A DNA stretch of 64,000 bases from JADKCZ01 sp963786945 (GCA_963786945.1 CAWBAO010000001.1:124001-188000); one strand, 5' to 3'; numbered from the stretch's first letter, positions 15,309 through 24,363 are shown. Notes: generated from the letters alone by a model not told the origin. Translations and numbers: made by a program.

Positions 15309-17585
15309 CTACCCTCGCGGCCGCTCGCGGCGGACGATCCAGAGCGCGCCCGGCAGCGCCGTGAAGTCGGCCAGCATGGCCAGCAGGAAGGCGGCCGAGG
15401 TGATCACCCCGAACTGGCGCAGCGGCGGGAAGCTGGAGAGCGCCAGCCCGAGGAAGCCGGCGGCGTTGATGAGCGTGGCGAAGACGATGGCCCGCCCCGA
15501 CACCCGCAGCGAGTGGCGCATGGCCCCGTCGAGCCCGCCCGCCCCCTCCCCCTCGGCCAGGTGGTGGAAGAAGTGGATCTGGTCGTTCTCGGTGGTGCCC
15601 AGCACGGTGGTGGCGATGAGGATGGTGGCCACGTTGAGGGCGCCCCCCAGCAGCCGCATCCCCAGGAAGGTGACCAGGATGGCGAAGACCGAGGGGATCA
15701 TGGCCATGAGCCGCGCCGAGGGGCTGCGGAAGACGAAGAGGAAGGCGGCGAAGATGAGGGCCGCGGTGAGGGTGAAGCTCTCGCTCAGCGTCGGCACCAG
15801 CGCGGCCCCCACCTTGGCCTGCAGCAGCGACTCGCCCACCACCTGCAGCTCGGCGCCCCGGAAGGCCGGGTCGCCGGCCACGGTCCGGTCCCAGGCCTGG
15901 CGCAGCGCCGCCACCAGCCGCAGGTTGTCGGCCTCGCCGTGGCCGCCGAAGACCACGGTGAGCTGGGCGTTCCCCAGCGTGGCCACGTCGATGAAGCCGC
16001 GCAGCTCGGGCTGGGTGAGGAGGAGCTGCTCGACGTCCCCGGCCAGCCGCGCGAACTCGGCCGGGTCCTGGGGCAGCTGCTCGCCCTGGCCGGCCAGGTA
16101 GCGGCGCATGCGCAGGAAGGTGGTCGGCCCCACCACCGCCGAGACCCCGGGGATGGCCTCCACCGCGCTGGTGAACCGGTCCAGGCCGCGCAGCACCTCG
16201 GGCTCGACCACCGCGCCCGGCGGGGTGCGCACCCAGGCCCGCGCCACGCCCAGCCCGGAGACGTGCTCGCGGAAGAAGCGCATGTCGCGGGCGATGGGCA
16301 GCGAGGGATCGACGTAGTCGAGCGAGTCGACGCCCACCCTCATGGGCTCGATCCGGCCCGGGAGGCCGAAGAGCGCCACCACCCCCGCCGCCGAGAGCAG
16401 CAGCGCCCCGGCCAGCAGCGGCCAGCGGAGGCGCCAGGTGAAGGCCGGGATGCGCTCGGCGATGCGGTCGTAGAGCCCGGTGCGGATGGCCACGGTCCGG
16501 CCGGTGGGGGTGCGCAGCGCCTTCTGCAGCGCCGGGAAGAGCGTGAAGGCCACCACCCAGGCGATGGCCAGGCCGGCCGCGGTCCACAGCCCCATCTCGC
16601 GGACCGGGCGGATGCGGGACACCGCCAGCGCCGCGAAGCCCAGCACCGCCGCCACGCTGGAGGCGGTCACCGGGAGGAACTTGCTGGCCAGCGCGTGGAG
16701 CTGGTGCTCGTCGACCGGGACGCCCTCGGGCTGGTCGACGAAGCGCGAGTGCAGGTAGACCAGCGAGGCCAGCGCCGTCACCATCACCGTGAGCGGGACC
16801 AGCGCCGAGACCACCGTGAAGGAGAAGCCCAGCAGCTGCCCCGCCCCCACCGCCAGCGCCACCGCCGCGCCCAGCGCCAGCAGCACCGCCAGCAGCGAGC
16901 GGACCGACCGGTAGAGGAAGAGCGCCAGCCCCACCACCAGCAGGCCGAAGACCGGGAACCAGCGGATCGAGGCCTGCCCCGACTCGCGCTCGATCCAGGA
17001 CTCGACGTAGGGAGCGCCCACCTTGCGCACCAGGCGCACCGCGCTCCGCGGCGTGGCCTCCACGGCGGCGTCGATGGCCGCCAGCGTGGCGTCGCGCGCG
17101 GCGGACCCCTCGCTGGGGAAGGCCACCGCCAGGCCGAGGAAGGTCGGCCCCACCAGCCCCTGCTGGCGGAACAGGCCGGCGCCGGTGGCGAAGGCGCGGA
17201 AGGCGGCCGCCCCCTCCGGCGTGAAGGCGAAGCCGGGGTGGGCGGTCCGGTAGGCGTCGAGCGCCTGGACGACCGTGACGCCCTTCACGCCGCGGACGGC
17301 GCGGGCCACCGCGTCGGCCTCGGCCAGCACCTCCGGCCGCCACGGGTCGTCGGCCTCGAGGAGCAGCATCACCAGCTGCCCCTCGGGGAAGACCTTCTGG
17401 AAGGCGCGGGTGGCGACGTAGTCCGGGTCCGACGGCATCACCAGGCCGGAGATGGCCCCCTGCGACGGGATGCGCGTCGCCAGCCACGCCGCGGCCGGGA
17501 CCAGCAGGGCGTAGAGGACGAGGATGGGGGCGCGGAGCGCGACGATGCGGGCGAAGATGCTCTCCAGCCTGGGGCGCGGGGCCAT
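15309..17585 (-). CDS. RND/MMPL family exporter
   Basis: A 758-residue membrane protein with the RND layout: one helix near residue 25, a large periplasmic loop, five to six helices (about residues 230-360), one helix near 400, a second loop, and a final helix bundle. The two halves repeat. The closest type is the MMPL/HpnN group that moves lipids such as hopanoids, rather than tripartite drug pumps. ATG 17585 is preferred over GTG 17603 because a -10-like TAGGTT ends 8 nt before it. It is transcribed away from the PhnD-like gene across a 34-nt gap. Substrate unknown, lipid likely. Confidence 0.85.
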   Translation of the reverse strand: MAPRPRLESIFARIVALRAPILVLYALLVPAAAWLATRIPSQGAISGLVMPSDPDYVATRAFQKVFPEGQLVMLLLEADDPWRPEVLAEADAVARAVRGVKGVTVVQALDAYRTAHPGFAFTPEGAAAFRAFATGAGLFRQQGLVGPTFLGLAVAFPSEGSAARDATLAAIDAAVEATPRSAVRLVRKVGAPYVESWIERESGQASIRWFPVFGLLVVGLALFLYRSVRSLLAVLLALGAAVALAVGAGQLLGFSFTVVSALVPLTVMVTALASLVYLHSRFVDQPEGVPVDEHQLHALASKFLPVTASSVAAVLGFAALAVSRIRPVREMGLWTAAGLAIAWVVAFTLFPALQKALRTPTGRTVAIRTGLYDRIAERIPAFTWRLRWPLLAGALLLSAAGVVALFGLPGRIEPMRVGVDSLDYVDPSLPIARDMRFFREHVSGLGVARAWVRTPPGAVVEPEVLRGLDRFTSAVEAIPGVSAVVGPTTFLRMRRYLAGQGEQLPQDPAEFARLAGDVEQLLLTQPELRGFIDVATLGNAQLTVVFGGHGEADNLRLVAALRQAWDRTVAGDPAFRGAELQVVGESLLQAKVGAALVPTLSESFTLTAALIFAAFLFVFRSPSARLMAMIPSVFAILVTFLGMRLLGGALNVATILIATTVLGTTENDQIHFFHHLAEGEGAGGLDGAMRHSLRVSGRAIVFATLINAAGFLGLALSSFPPLRQFGVITSAAFLLAMLADFTALPGALWIVRRERPRG

Positions 17586-17593
17586 CGCTGCCG

Positions 17594-17599
17594 AACCTA
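17594..17599 (-). promoter_or_regulatory. -10-like box TAGGTT, 8 nt before the RND exporter ATG
   Basis: Minus-strand TAGGTT, then CGGCAGCG, then ATG 17585; no ribosome binding site. It lies back to back with a TACACT box on the other strand, so both divergent genes would be transcribed from the same 34-nt gap. Confidence 0.45.
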
Positions 17600-17607
17600 C
17601 CACGCGC

Positions 17608-17613
17608 TACACT
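17608..17613 (+). promoter_or_regulatory. -10-like box TACACT, 6 nt before the PhnD-like gene ATG
   Basis: GCTACACT is followed by CGCGCC and ATG 17620. A transcript would start at or next to the ATG. The box is only 8 nt from the opposing TAGGTT box, so the two promoters must compete for polymerase. Confidence 0.45.
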
Positions 17614-17619
17614 CGCGCC

Positions 17620-19155
17620 ATGACCCGCGCGCTCGCCGCCACGCTGCTCGCCGCACTCCCCGCCGCCCTGGCGTGGCCCCTGGCGGGCCGCGCCGCCGAG
17701 CCGCCGGCCACCACCCTGGTGGCCTGCGCCCCCGGCTACCCCGGCACCACCGCCGAGGCCCAGCCGTCGATGGACGCCTTCGCCGCCGCGCTGGCCCGCG
17801 CCGCCGGCTGGCCGCCGGCCCGCCTGTCGGCCACCTACCTGCCCACCGAGAAGGAGGGGCGGTCCCGGCTGGCCGCGCCCGGCGTGACGGTGGCGCTGGT
17901 GCCCCTCCCCTTCCTGCTGCAGCACCGCGCCGCGCTGGGGCTCACCCCGCGCCTCGCCGTGGAGCAGAAGGGGCTGGGGCCGGCCGAGACCTGGACGCTG
18001 GTGGCCAGGAAGGGGCGGATCCACGCCCCCGCCGACCTGGCCGGCTTCACCGTGGTCTCGATCGCCGGCTACGCGCCCGGCTTCGTGCGCGGCGTGCTGG
18101 GCCCGGCCTGGCGGCTGCCGGAGTCGGTCAAGGTGGTGGAGTCGGGGCAGGTGCTCTCGGCGCTGCGCCGGGCGGTCAAGGGGGAGGACGTGGCGCTGCT
18201 GCTCGACGGCGCGCAGGGGGCGGCGCTCCCCGGGCTGCCCTTCGTCGCCGAGCTCGACCTGCTGGCCCGCTCGGAGCCGCTGCCGGCCGCGGTGGTGGCC
18301 ACGGTGGGGACGCGGCTCCCGGCGGCCCGCTGGGCCGAGCTGGAGAAGGGGCTGCGGGCGCTGCCGTCCGACCCGGCCGGCGCCGCCGCGCTCGACGCCA
18401 TCCGCATGGTGAGCTTCGCGCCGGTGGACCAGAAGGCCATCGACGCGGTGGCCCGGCTGAGCGGGGAGCGGCCGTTGAGGAGCCCGGGCGTCCTCGCGGG
18501 CGGCCTGGCGCTGGCGCTCCTCGGCGCCGGCTGCGCCTCGACGCCACGGCCCGTGCCGATCGCCACCGGGGCGGAGCCCACGGCCGAGGCCGCCGGGCAG
18601 GCCGCGGCGCTGGCCGCCCGGGCCCGCGCCGCGGTGAGCCGCTGCGACGAGGAGCCGGACGCCGCCGCCCGCTCGGCCCTGGCGCGCGAGGCCGTGGAGG
18701 CCGGGCAGCGCTGCGAGGAGGTGGCCCCGTCCGCGCCCGGCTGCGACTACGCCCTGGCGCTGGCCCTCGGCGTCCAGGCCCGCGAGCAGAAGTCCACGGC
18801 GCTGTCGAAGCTGCCGACCATGGTGAGGCTGCTCCGCGCGGCGGCCGAGCGGGACCCCGGGCTCGACTTCGCCGGGCCGAACCGGGTGCTGGCGCAGGTG
18901 CTGGTGCGGGCGCCGGGCTGGCCGCTCGGGCCGGGCGATCCCGAGGCCGGGGTGGAGTCGGCCCGCCGGGCGGTGGCGCTGGCCCCCGACCACGCCCCCA
19001 ACCAGGCCGCGCTGGCCGAGGCGCTGCACGCCGCCGGCGACGAGCCGGGCGCGGCGGCGGCGGCGCGGCGCGCCGTGGAGCTGGCCCGGCAGGCGGTGGC
19101 GGCCGGCCAGCCGGAAGGCGCCCGCTGGCTGCGCGAGGCGGAGCGGCTCCCATGA
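17620..19155 (+). CDS. PhnD-like substrate-binding domain joined to a TPR lipoprotein (possible artificial fusion)
   Basis: As read, 511 residues. Residues 1-25 are a signal peptide; about 30-275 look like a PhnD/SsuA periplasmic binding domain (LVACAPGYPGTTAEAQPSMD, later MVSFAPVDQ). At about residues 286-306 a second signal peptide follows, ending in a lipobox L-L-G-A-G-C-A-S, then helical TPR-like repeats to the end as in TRAP-transporter TatT-like lipoproteins. A lipobox in mid-protein is odd. A TTG at 18475 overlaps a TGA at 18476 in the next frame, the pattern of two coupled genes, so one extra base upstream of it may have fused them. Divergent to the RND exporter and overlapping the nuclease gene by 4 nt. 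Confidence 0.7.
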   Translation: MTRALAATLLAALPAALAWPLAGRAAEPPATTLVACAPGYPGTTAEAQPSMDAFAAALARAAGWPPARLSATYLPTEKEGRSRLAAPGVTVALVPLPFLLQHRAALGLTPRLAVEQKGLGPAETWTLVARKGRIHAPADLAGFTVVSIAGYAPGFVRGVLGPAWRLPESVKVVESGQVLSALRRAVKGEDVALLLDGAQGAALPGLPFVAELDLLARSEPLPAAVVATVGTRLPAARWAELEKGLRALPSDPAGAAALDAIRMVSFAPVDQKAIDAVARLSGERPLRSPGVLAGGLALALLGAGCASTPRPVPIATGAEPTAEAAGQAAALAARARAAVSRCDEEPDAAARSALAREAVEAGQRCEEVAPSAPGCDYALALALGVQAREQKSTALSKLPTMVRLLRAAAERDPGLDFAGPNRVLAQVLVRAPGWPLGPGDPEAGVESARRAVALAPDHAPNQAALAEALHAAGDEPGAAAAARRAVELARQAVAAGQPEGARWLREAERLP

Positions 19156-20636
19156 GGCCCAAGGCGCTCTCCAAGTCGCGCTTCTGCTACGGGCTGCAGT
19201 GCCTCAAGCAGCTCTGGTGGCGGGTCTACGAGCCGGAGGCGCCGGAGCTGGTGGCGACGCCGCTGCTGCAGGTCAACTACGACCGCGGCCACCTGGTCGG
19301 GAAGCGGGCCCGGGCCGAGTTCCCGGGCGGCACGCTCATCGATCACGAGCACTTCCAGTACGCCGAGAAGCTGGCCTCCACCGCGGCGGCGCTGGCCGCC
19401 GGCGCCCCGGCCATCTTCGAGGCCGCCTTCGCCAGCGACGGGGTCTTCGCCGCCGTCGACGTGCTGGAGCGCCGCCCGCACGGCTTCACCCTCGTCGAGG
19501 TGAAGTCGACCGTCGAGACCAAGCCGCAGCACCTCCCCGACGTGGCCATCCAGCTCCACGTGCTGCGCGGGGCCGGCCTCCCGGTGCCCCGCGCCGAGGT
19601 GATGCACCTCAACCGCGACTGCCGCTTCCCCGACCTCTCCAACCTCTTCGTCCGCGACGACGTCACCGCCGCGGCCGAGCTCCTCCTGCCGTCGATCCCG
19701 GGCCACCTGGCCCGGATGAAGGGGGCGCTGGCCGGGCCGCTGCCGGTGGTCGAGATCGGGCCCCACTGCGACGATCCGTACGAGTGCCCGTTCAAGGCCC
19801 GCTGCTGGCCCCGGGTCGACGAGGACCACGTCACCCACCTGTACGGCGCCCGGGGCGTGGCCGAGGGCCTGCTGGCCGACGGCATCGAGCTGATCCGCGA
19901 CATCCCCGAGGGCACCAGGCTCTCGGAGATCCAGGCGCGGCAGGTCCGCGCCGTGAAGACCCGGAAGGTGGTGGTGGAGCGCCACCTGGGGAAGGCGCTG
20001 GCGGCGCTGGTGCCGCCCGTGGCCTACCTCGACTTCGAGACCATCGCGCCGGCCATCCCGGCCTGGCCCGGGTGCGGCCCCTACATGGCGGTCCCGGTCC
20101 AGGTGAGCTGCCACGTGGTGGCCGGCCCCGGCCGGCTGGCCCACCACCAGCACCTCGCCGACGGCCCGGGCGACCCGCGGCCGGCCATGGCCGAGGCGGT
20201 GCTCCGGGCCTGCGCCGGCGCCGCCACGGTGGTGGCCTGGAACGCCCCGTTCGAGCGGCGCTGCCTGGAGCACCTCGCCACCCACGTGCCGGCCCGGCGC
20301 CAGGCGCTGCGCGACGTGGTGAGGCGGCTGGTGGACCTGCTCCCCCTGGTGCGCGACCACGTCTACCACCCGGGCTTCGGCGGCAGCTTCAGCATGAAGG
20401 CGGTGGCGCCGGCGCTGGTGCCGGGGCTCGACTACGCCGAGCTGGAGATCGGCGAGGGGGTGACGGCGTCGAACGTGCTCGAGGCGCTCCTGCTGGGCGA
20501 CGCCTCGCTCGAGGCCGCCGATCGCGCCACGGTGCGCGGCCAGCTGCTGGAGTATTGCGCCCTCGACACGCTGGCCATGGTCAAGGTGGTGGAGCGGCTG
20601 CGCGAGCTGGTCCCGACGCTGGCGCCGGGGCCGTGA
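19152..20636 (+). CDS. DUF2779 protein, RecB-like nuclease family
   Basis: A 494-residue protein. The N-terminal half has a RecB/Cas4-like nuclease layout: IFEAAF near residue 93, then LVEVKST near 115 (the E-x-K pair of the PD-(D/E)xK fold), then clustered cysteines around HCDDPYECPFKARCW near residue 203, which could hold an iron-sulfur cluster or zinc. The C-terminal half is DUF2779, beginning AYLDFETIAPAIP, which resembles a DEDD exonuclease or ribonuclease H fold (D-x-E) and ends with EYCALDTLAM. It is therefore likely a DNA-processing nuclease. ATG 19152 overlaps the preceding stop (ATGA). Biological role unknown. Confidence 0.83.
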   Translation: MRPKALSKSRFCYGLQCLKQLWWRVYEPEAPELVATPLLQVNYDRGHLVGKRARAEFPGGTLIDHEHFQYAEKLASTAAALAAGAPAIFEAAFASDGVFAAVDVLERRPHGFTLVEVKSTVETKPQHLPDVAIQLHVLRGAGLPVPRAEVMHLNRDCRFPDLSNLFVRDDVTAAAELLLPSIPGHLARMKGALAGPLPVVEIGPHCDDPYECPFKARCWPRVDEDHVTHLYGARGVAEGLLADGIELIRDIPEGTRLSEIQARQVRAVKTRKVVVERHLGKALAALVPPVAYLDFETIAPAIPAWPGCGPYMAVPVQVSCHVVAGPGRLAHHQHLADGPGDPRPAMAEAVLRACAGAATVVAWNAPFERRCLEHLATHVPARRQALRDVVRRLVDLLPLVRDHVYHPGFGGSFSMKAVAPALVPGLDYAELEIGEGVTASNVLEALLLGDASLEAADRATVRGQLLEYCALDTLAMVKVVERLRELVPTLAPGP

Positions 20637-20667
20637 CTGGAGCAAGCTGGCGGCGGAGGGGGACCCC

Positions 20668-21483
20668 ATGCCCACCGCGCTCGCCAGGACGCCGATCCGT
20701 GTCGTGGACCTGTCGCCCGAGCACGAGCCCCTCTACCTCGTCTGCCTCGAGGACTGGCCCGGGGCCGACCTCGCCGAGGCCGGCGACCACAAGGCGCGCT
20801 GGTACCAGCGGGCGCGCCACCTCGGCCTCCGGGTGAAGCTGGCCATCGACGCCGACGGCGAGGTGGGGGGCATGATCCAGTACCTGCCCATCGAGCACGC
20901 GCCGGCGGTGGGCCGGGACCTGCACTTCATCCTCTGCGTCTGGGTGCACGGCCACCGCCAGGGGCGCGGCGACCGGCGCGGGCACGGGCTGGGCACCGCC
21001 CTGCTGGAGGCCGCCGAGGCCGATGCGCGGGCGCTGGGGTCGAAGGGGATGGCGGCGTGGGGGCTGACGCTGCCGGTCTGGATGCGGGCCTCCTGGTTCC
21101 GGCGCCACGGCTACCGGAAGGCCGAGCGCCGGGGGCTCTCGGCGCTGGTCTGGAAGCCCTTCAGCCCGGACGCGGTGGCGCCCCGCTGGCTGGCCGAGAC
21201 CGGCAAGCGCCCCGAGCCGGTGCCGGGGAAGGTGGCGGTCACGGGCTGCCTGAGCGGCTGGTGCCCCGCGCAGAACCTGGCCTTCGAGCGGGCCCGCCGG
21301 GCGGCGGCGCCGCACGGCGAGAAGGTCGAGGTCCGGCTGGTCGACACCGGCGACCGCGCCACGATGGAGGCCTGGGGGCAGTCCGACGCGCTCTTCGTCG
21401 ACGGCCGGCCGGTCCGGACCGGGCCGCCCCCGTCGCAGAAGACGCTGGCCCGCCTCATCGGGAGGCGCGTGGCGCGGCTGTAA
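20668..21483 (+). CDS. GNAT acetyltransferase with YoaP-like thioredoxin-fold tail
   Basis: A 271-residue protein. The first part (about 1-165) is a GNAT acetyltransferase: a PIEHAPAVGRDLHFILCVWV strand is followed by the acetyl-CoA loop R-R-G-H-G-L-G-T-A-L near residue 105. The C-terminal 85 residues resemble the YoaP domain, with a thioredoxin-like strand and a CLSGWCPAQN cysteine motif (two Cys four apart), and end in a VDTGDRATMEAWGQSDALFVDG segment. A G-rich ribosome binding site (GGAGGGGG) precedes ATG 20668. The two-domain order is known in the YoaP family; the substrate is not. Confidence 0.83.
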   Translation: MPTALARTPIRVVDLSPEHEPLYLVCLEDWPGADLAEAGDHKARWYQRARHLGLRVKLAIDADGEVGGMIQYLPIEHAPAVGRDLHFILCVWVHGHRQGRGDRRGHGLGTALLEAAEADARALGSKGMAAWGLTLPVWMRASWFRRHGYRKAERRGLSALVWKPFSPDAVAPRWLAETGKRPEPVPGKVAVTGCLSGWCPAQNLAFERARRAAAPHGEKVEVRLVDTGDRATMEAWGQSDALFVDGRPVRTGPPPSQKTLARLIGRRVARL

Positions 21484-21527
21484 GGACGGGGTGGAGCCCA
21501 CCCCTGGCTCGAAGGCGAGGTGCGACC

Positions 21528-22145
21528 GTGCCCAAGCTGACCATGACGGCGTTCGTGACCCTGGACGGAGTGATGCAGGCCCCCGGAGGTCCCACCGAGG
21601 ACCCGAGCGGTGGCTTCGAGCACGGGGGCTGGGTGGTGCCCTACTTCGACGGGAAGTTCGGCGAGTTCATGGTCGCGGTCTTCGCGCGGGCGGGCGCCTT
21701 CCTGCTCGGCCGCGGCACCTGGCAGATCTTCGCCGGCCACTGGCCGCGCGTGACCGATCCGATGGACCCGATCGCCCTGGCGCTCAACAAGTTCCCGAAG
21801 TACGTGGCCTCGCGGACGCTGGAGCGGGCCGACTGGAGCGGCAGCACCATCATCCGCGACCTGCCCGGCGAGGTGGCGCGGCTGAAGGCGGGGCCCGGCA
21901 CCGGCGAGCTGCAGGTGCACGGCAGCCCGGGGCTGGCGCAGACGCTGCTGCGGCACGGGCTCATCGACGAGCTGCACCTGCTCACCTTCCCGGTCCTGCT
22001 CGGGAGCGGCAAGAAGCTCTTCGGCGCCGGCACCGTGCCGACCGCCTTCGAGCTGGCCGGCACGCAGGCCACCGGGACCGGCGTGGTGATCAGCAGCTAC
22101 CGCCGCACCGGGCGGCCGAGCTACGGGCAGGTCGACTCGCCGTAA
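21528..22145 (+). CDS. dihydrofolate reductase family protein
   Basis: A 205-residue protein of the RibD C-terminal/DHFR-like family: opening TMTAFVTLDGVMQAPGG, the NADPH-binding LLGRGTWQIF motif near residue 63, LQVHGSPGLAQTLLRHGLIDELHLL, and the closing strand PVLLGSGKKLFG. These stand-alone proteins bind NADPH and reduce unknown pterin- or ribityl-like compounds; they are not folate DHFRs. GTG 21528 is used because it has a GAAGGCGAGG ribosome binding site and matches the family N-terminus. It is 44 nt downstream of the acetyltransferase and may be in the same transcript. Confidence 0.87.
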   Translation: MPKLTMTAFVTLDGVMQAPGGPTEDPSGGFEHGGWVVPYFDGKFGEFMVAVFARAGAFLLGRGTWQIFAGHWPRVTDPMDPIALALNKFPKYVASRTLERADWSGSTIIRDLPGEVARLKAGPGTGELQVHGSPGLAQTLLRHGLIDELHLLTFPVLLGSGKKLFGAGTVPTAFELAGTQATGTGVVISSYRRTGRPSYGQVDSP

Positions 22146-22176
22146 GGGCGAGGCGGGGCCGGCGCGGCGGTCCCCT

Positions 22177-23404
22177 TCACGCCGGTGCCGCGGCTGGCCG
22201 CGGCGCGGGCGAGGCGTACCGGCCGGCGCAGCGAGGGCCGAAGGCCTGGCGTGCCGCCAGGGCGTTGTGGCGGTGGCAGGTGAGCCGGAGGTTGTCGGCC
22301 GTCGCCTCCCCTCCCCGGGACCACGGCACGACGTGGTCGAGCTCCAGCCGGTGCGTCGAGCCGCAGCGACCGCCGGCGTCGAGCGGCCAGGCGCAGCGGC
22401 CGCCGTCGCGCTCCCAGACGGCGCGGCGGACGGCGGCGGGGATGGCCTCGCGAGGGCCGGCGCGGCGGTGGACCGGCGCGGCGCCGAGGTCGTCCGAGCC
22501 TGGCGTCCGGGGCGTGACGTCGGCCGGCGCGGCAGGCGCCGGCGGGGGTAGGACCGGGCGCGGCCTCCTCACCTGGCCGCGCGCCCGGGCCTGCTTCTCG
22601 AGGAGCAGGTCGAGGGCCGCCTCGAGCACCTGCTCGGCCGTGGCGCCGGGAAGGGCGTGCGAGAGCCCGTCGCGGGCGGCGTCGAGCTTCTGCAGGAACT
22701 GCCGGCCGACCGTGACGTGGAGCCGGCGCAGGTCGGCGGTGAGCGGCTCGACGTCGTGGCGGGGCGGCTCGGCCAGCGAGGGGTGGGGCGGGGCAGGTTC
22801 TGACGTCAGAACCGCACCCTCAGTACGTGTCGGCGGCAGCGCCAGGCTCACCGCGGCCGGGAGTGCAGGGGACCCGGCCACCGTCGGCGCGGACGCCCGC
22901 ACCGGCTGCAAGCCGGTCACCACGGTCCGGAGCGGCGGCTCTGCCCGGGGCTGGAGCGCGGCCGTGACCTCGGCCGCCTCGCGAGCGGAGAGGCGGAAGT
23001 AGCGGGGCAGGACCTCCACCTGGTTCTCCTCGGTGAGCACCTTGGCCAGCTCGGCCGTCGTCGACAGGCAGAGCCGGCCGTCGCGGAGCGGCTCGATGAC
23101 CCCGGGGAAGCGCTGCAGCAGGCGGGCCGCGCTGAGCCGCCAGAAGGCGGCGCTGCGGGAGAGGTGGAGCTCGACCGTCAGGAAGGCGAAGAGCGAGGCG
23201 TGCCCCAAGCAGCTCCCAGCCGCGCTGCCGGTCAAAGTCGGAGAGCGCGAGGAGGAAGTCGGCCATGGCCGACTGCTCCTGGCGGAGCAGGAGCCTGAGC
23301 GCGTCGCGGAGCTGCCGGGCTTCACGGAGCTCGAGGGGAGCGGTGGCCGGAGCGTGAGGCGAGGCCGCGGCCGAGGGAGGGGTCGGGTGCGCGAGAGGGT
23401 TCAT
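22177..23404 (-). pseudogene. HNH endonuclease, DUF222-like (one frameshift)
   Basis: The N-terminus starts at ATG 23404 (MNPLAHPTPPS) and continues to RGWELLG, then the coding sense moves to another frame at HASLFAFLTVEL. The break is the run CCCC at 23203-23206 on the plus strand; three C instead of four restores one frame of about 408 residues. The C-terminal HNH domain is intact: CAWPLDAGGRCG with zinc cysteines, LELDHVVPWSRGG (His of HNH), DNLRLTCHRHN. Such genes are common as multi-copy accessory endonucleases. Lone, no partner nearby. As the sequence stands it is broken; a consensus error is the likelier cause. Confidence 0.75.
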
Positions 23405-23712
23405 GCACCAATGGTCTCACGGGATTTTCGGGCCTCGCCTGACGCGCGCATTCGCCCCGAGCGACGCGATCGTGGCCGGGGCCTCGTGACCCCGGCCGGC
23501 ATCGCCGGACGCGCCGCTGGGGCAGCCAGGGGCCGCCAGGCGGGCCTTCTCGCGGGACTTCACCTTTCGTGCGTCGACTTGGCGAGGAGCCGGTCAAGCG
23601 GATTCTTCACGAAACCCAAGAGGGACAGCGGCTTCCACCAACCGCGGGCGGGATGGCCGGTCGGGCTCGCCACCGCGAAGAGTCGGAGACGAAGGTCCGC
23701 GGTGAAGCCCCC
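23405..23712. other. 308-nt gap between HNH gene and DUF1697 gene
   Basis: No gene, RNA or repeat is recognised. On the minus strand, the frame of the DUF1697 gene stays open after its stop for about 50 codons, with a GTG at 23673 and a TGA at 23560-23562; the 37-residue reading contains a protein-like PLSLLGFVKNPLDRLL segment but has no ribosome binding site. Confidence 0.3.
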
Positions 23713-24279
23713 CTACCCCTCCACCACCCGCCGCACCGTCCGCCAGTTCCGCCAGGTCCCCACCGTCCCCAGCGTCCGGTCCAGGTAGTCGGGGGTGAGC
23801 CGGGTCCCGGAGACGCCCCGGGGCAGGAACAGGAACACCTCCCGCCCCTTCACCACGAACCGATCGCCCAGCGACCGGCCCGGATCGAGCGCCTTCACCG
23901 CCGCCGCCGCCGGGCGGTCGAGGAGGAAGACCACGTGGAGCAGCTCCTCGTCGAACCCCTGCAGCTGGAGCGGGTTGCCCCGCAGCACCGCCGCCAGCTC
24001 CGCCGCCGAGCGGACCACCATGGGCGGCCGGTGGCCGTACGCCTTCTCGATGCGCGCCGCCACCCGGTCCGGCACCGCCCGGGCCACCGCCGTGGTCGCC
24101 CGGAAGAGCACGTTGCCGCTCTGGATCACCGTCCGCACCGAGGTGCAGCCGGCCTCCTCGAAGAAGGACGCCAGCGCCTCCATGGGCAGCCGGTTCCTCC
24201 CCCCGACGTTCACCGCGCGCAGCAGCGCCACCCACTCGCCGGCGCGTCCCGTCCCTCGTCCAACCGCCTTGGATTCCAT
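23713..24279 (-). CDS. DUF1697 family protein
   Basis: A 188-residue protein of the DUF1697 family: the opening VALLRAVNVGGRNRLPMEALASF, then VRTVIQSGNVLF, and the ending RLTPDYLDRTLGTVGTWRNWRTV are the family signatures. Length is usual for the family. The function is unknown; it is a cytoplasmic alpha/beta fold and often chromosomally isolated. Start ATG 24279 has GGGAGCGAG upstream. It is divergent from topA with about 93 nt between the two starts. Confidence 0.9.
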   Translation of the reverse strand: MESKAVGRGTGRAGEWVALLRAVNVGGRNRLPMEALASFFEEAGCTSVRTVIQSGNVLFRATTAVARAVPDRVAARIEKAYGHRPPMVVRSAAELAAVLRGNPLQLQGFDEELLHVVFLLDRPAAAAVKALDPGRSLGDRFVVKGREVFLFLPRGVSGTRLTPDYLDRTLGTVGTWRNWRTVRRVVEG

Positions 24280-24333
24280 CGGTCTCGCTCCCTGGGGACC
24301 CTGGCCCGAAGCCACCATTCTGGCCCTCCGAGG

Positions 24334-24363
24334 TTGACAAGACCACCACTCACCACCTATCCG
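24334..24363 (+). promoter_or_regulatory. topA promoter: TTGACA, 18 nt, TATCCG
   Basis: A perfect TTGACA (24334-24339) and a weaker TATCCG (24358-24363) are spaced 18 nt. Transcription would begin within a few bases of the topA ATG at 24373, and the C-rich gap has no ribosome binding site, so the mRNA is probably nearly leaderless. Confidence 0.5.

Noticed and set aside
15133..19029. 1,298-codon minus-strand frame
   Set aside because: It covers the RND exporter and the plus-strand genes after it; low-complexity composition and no motif. Shadow frame.
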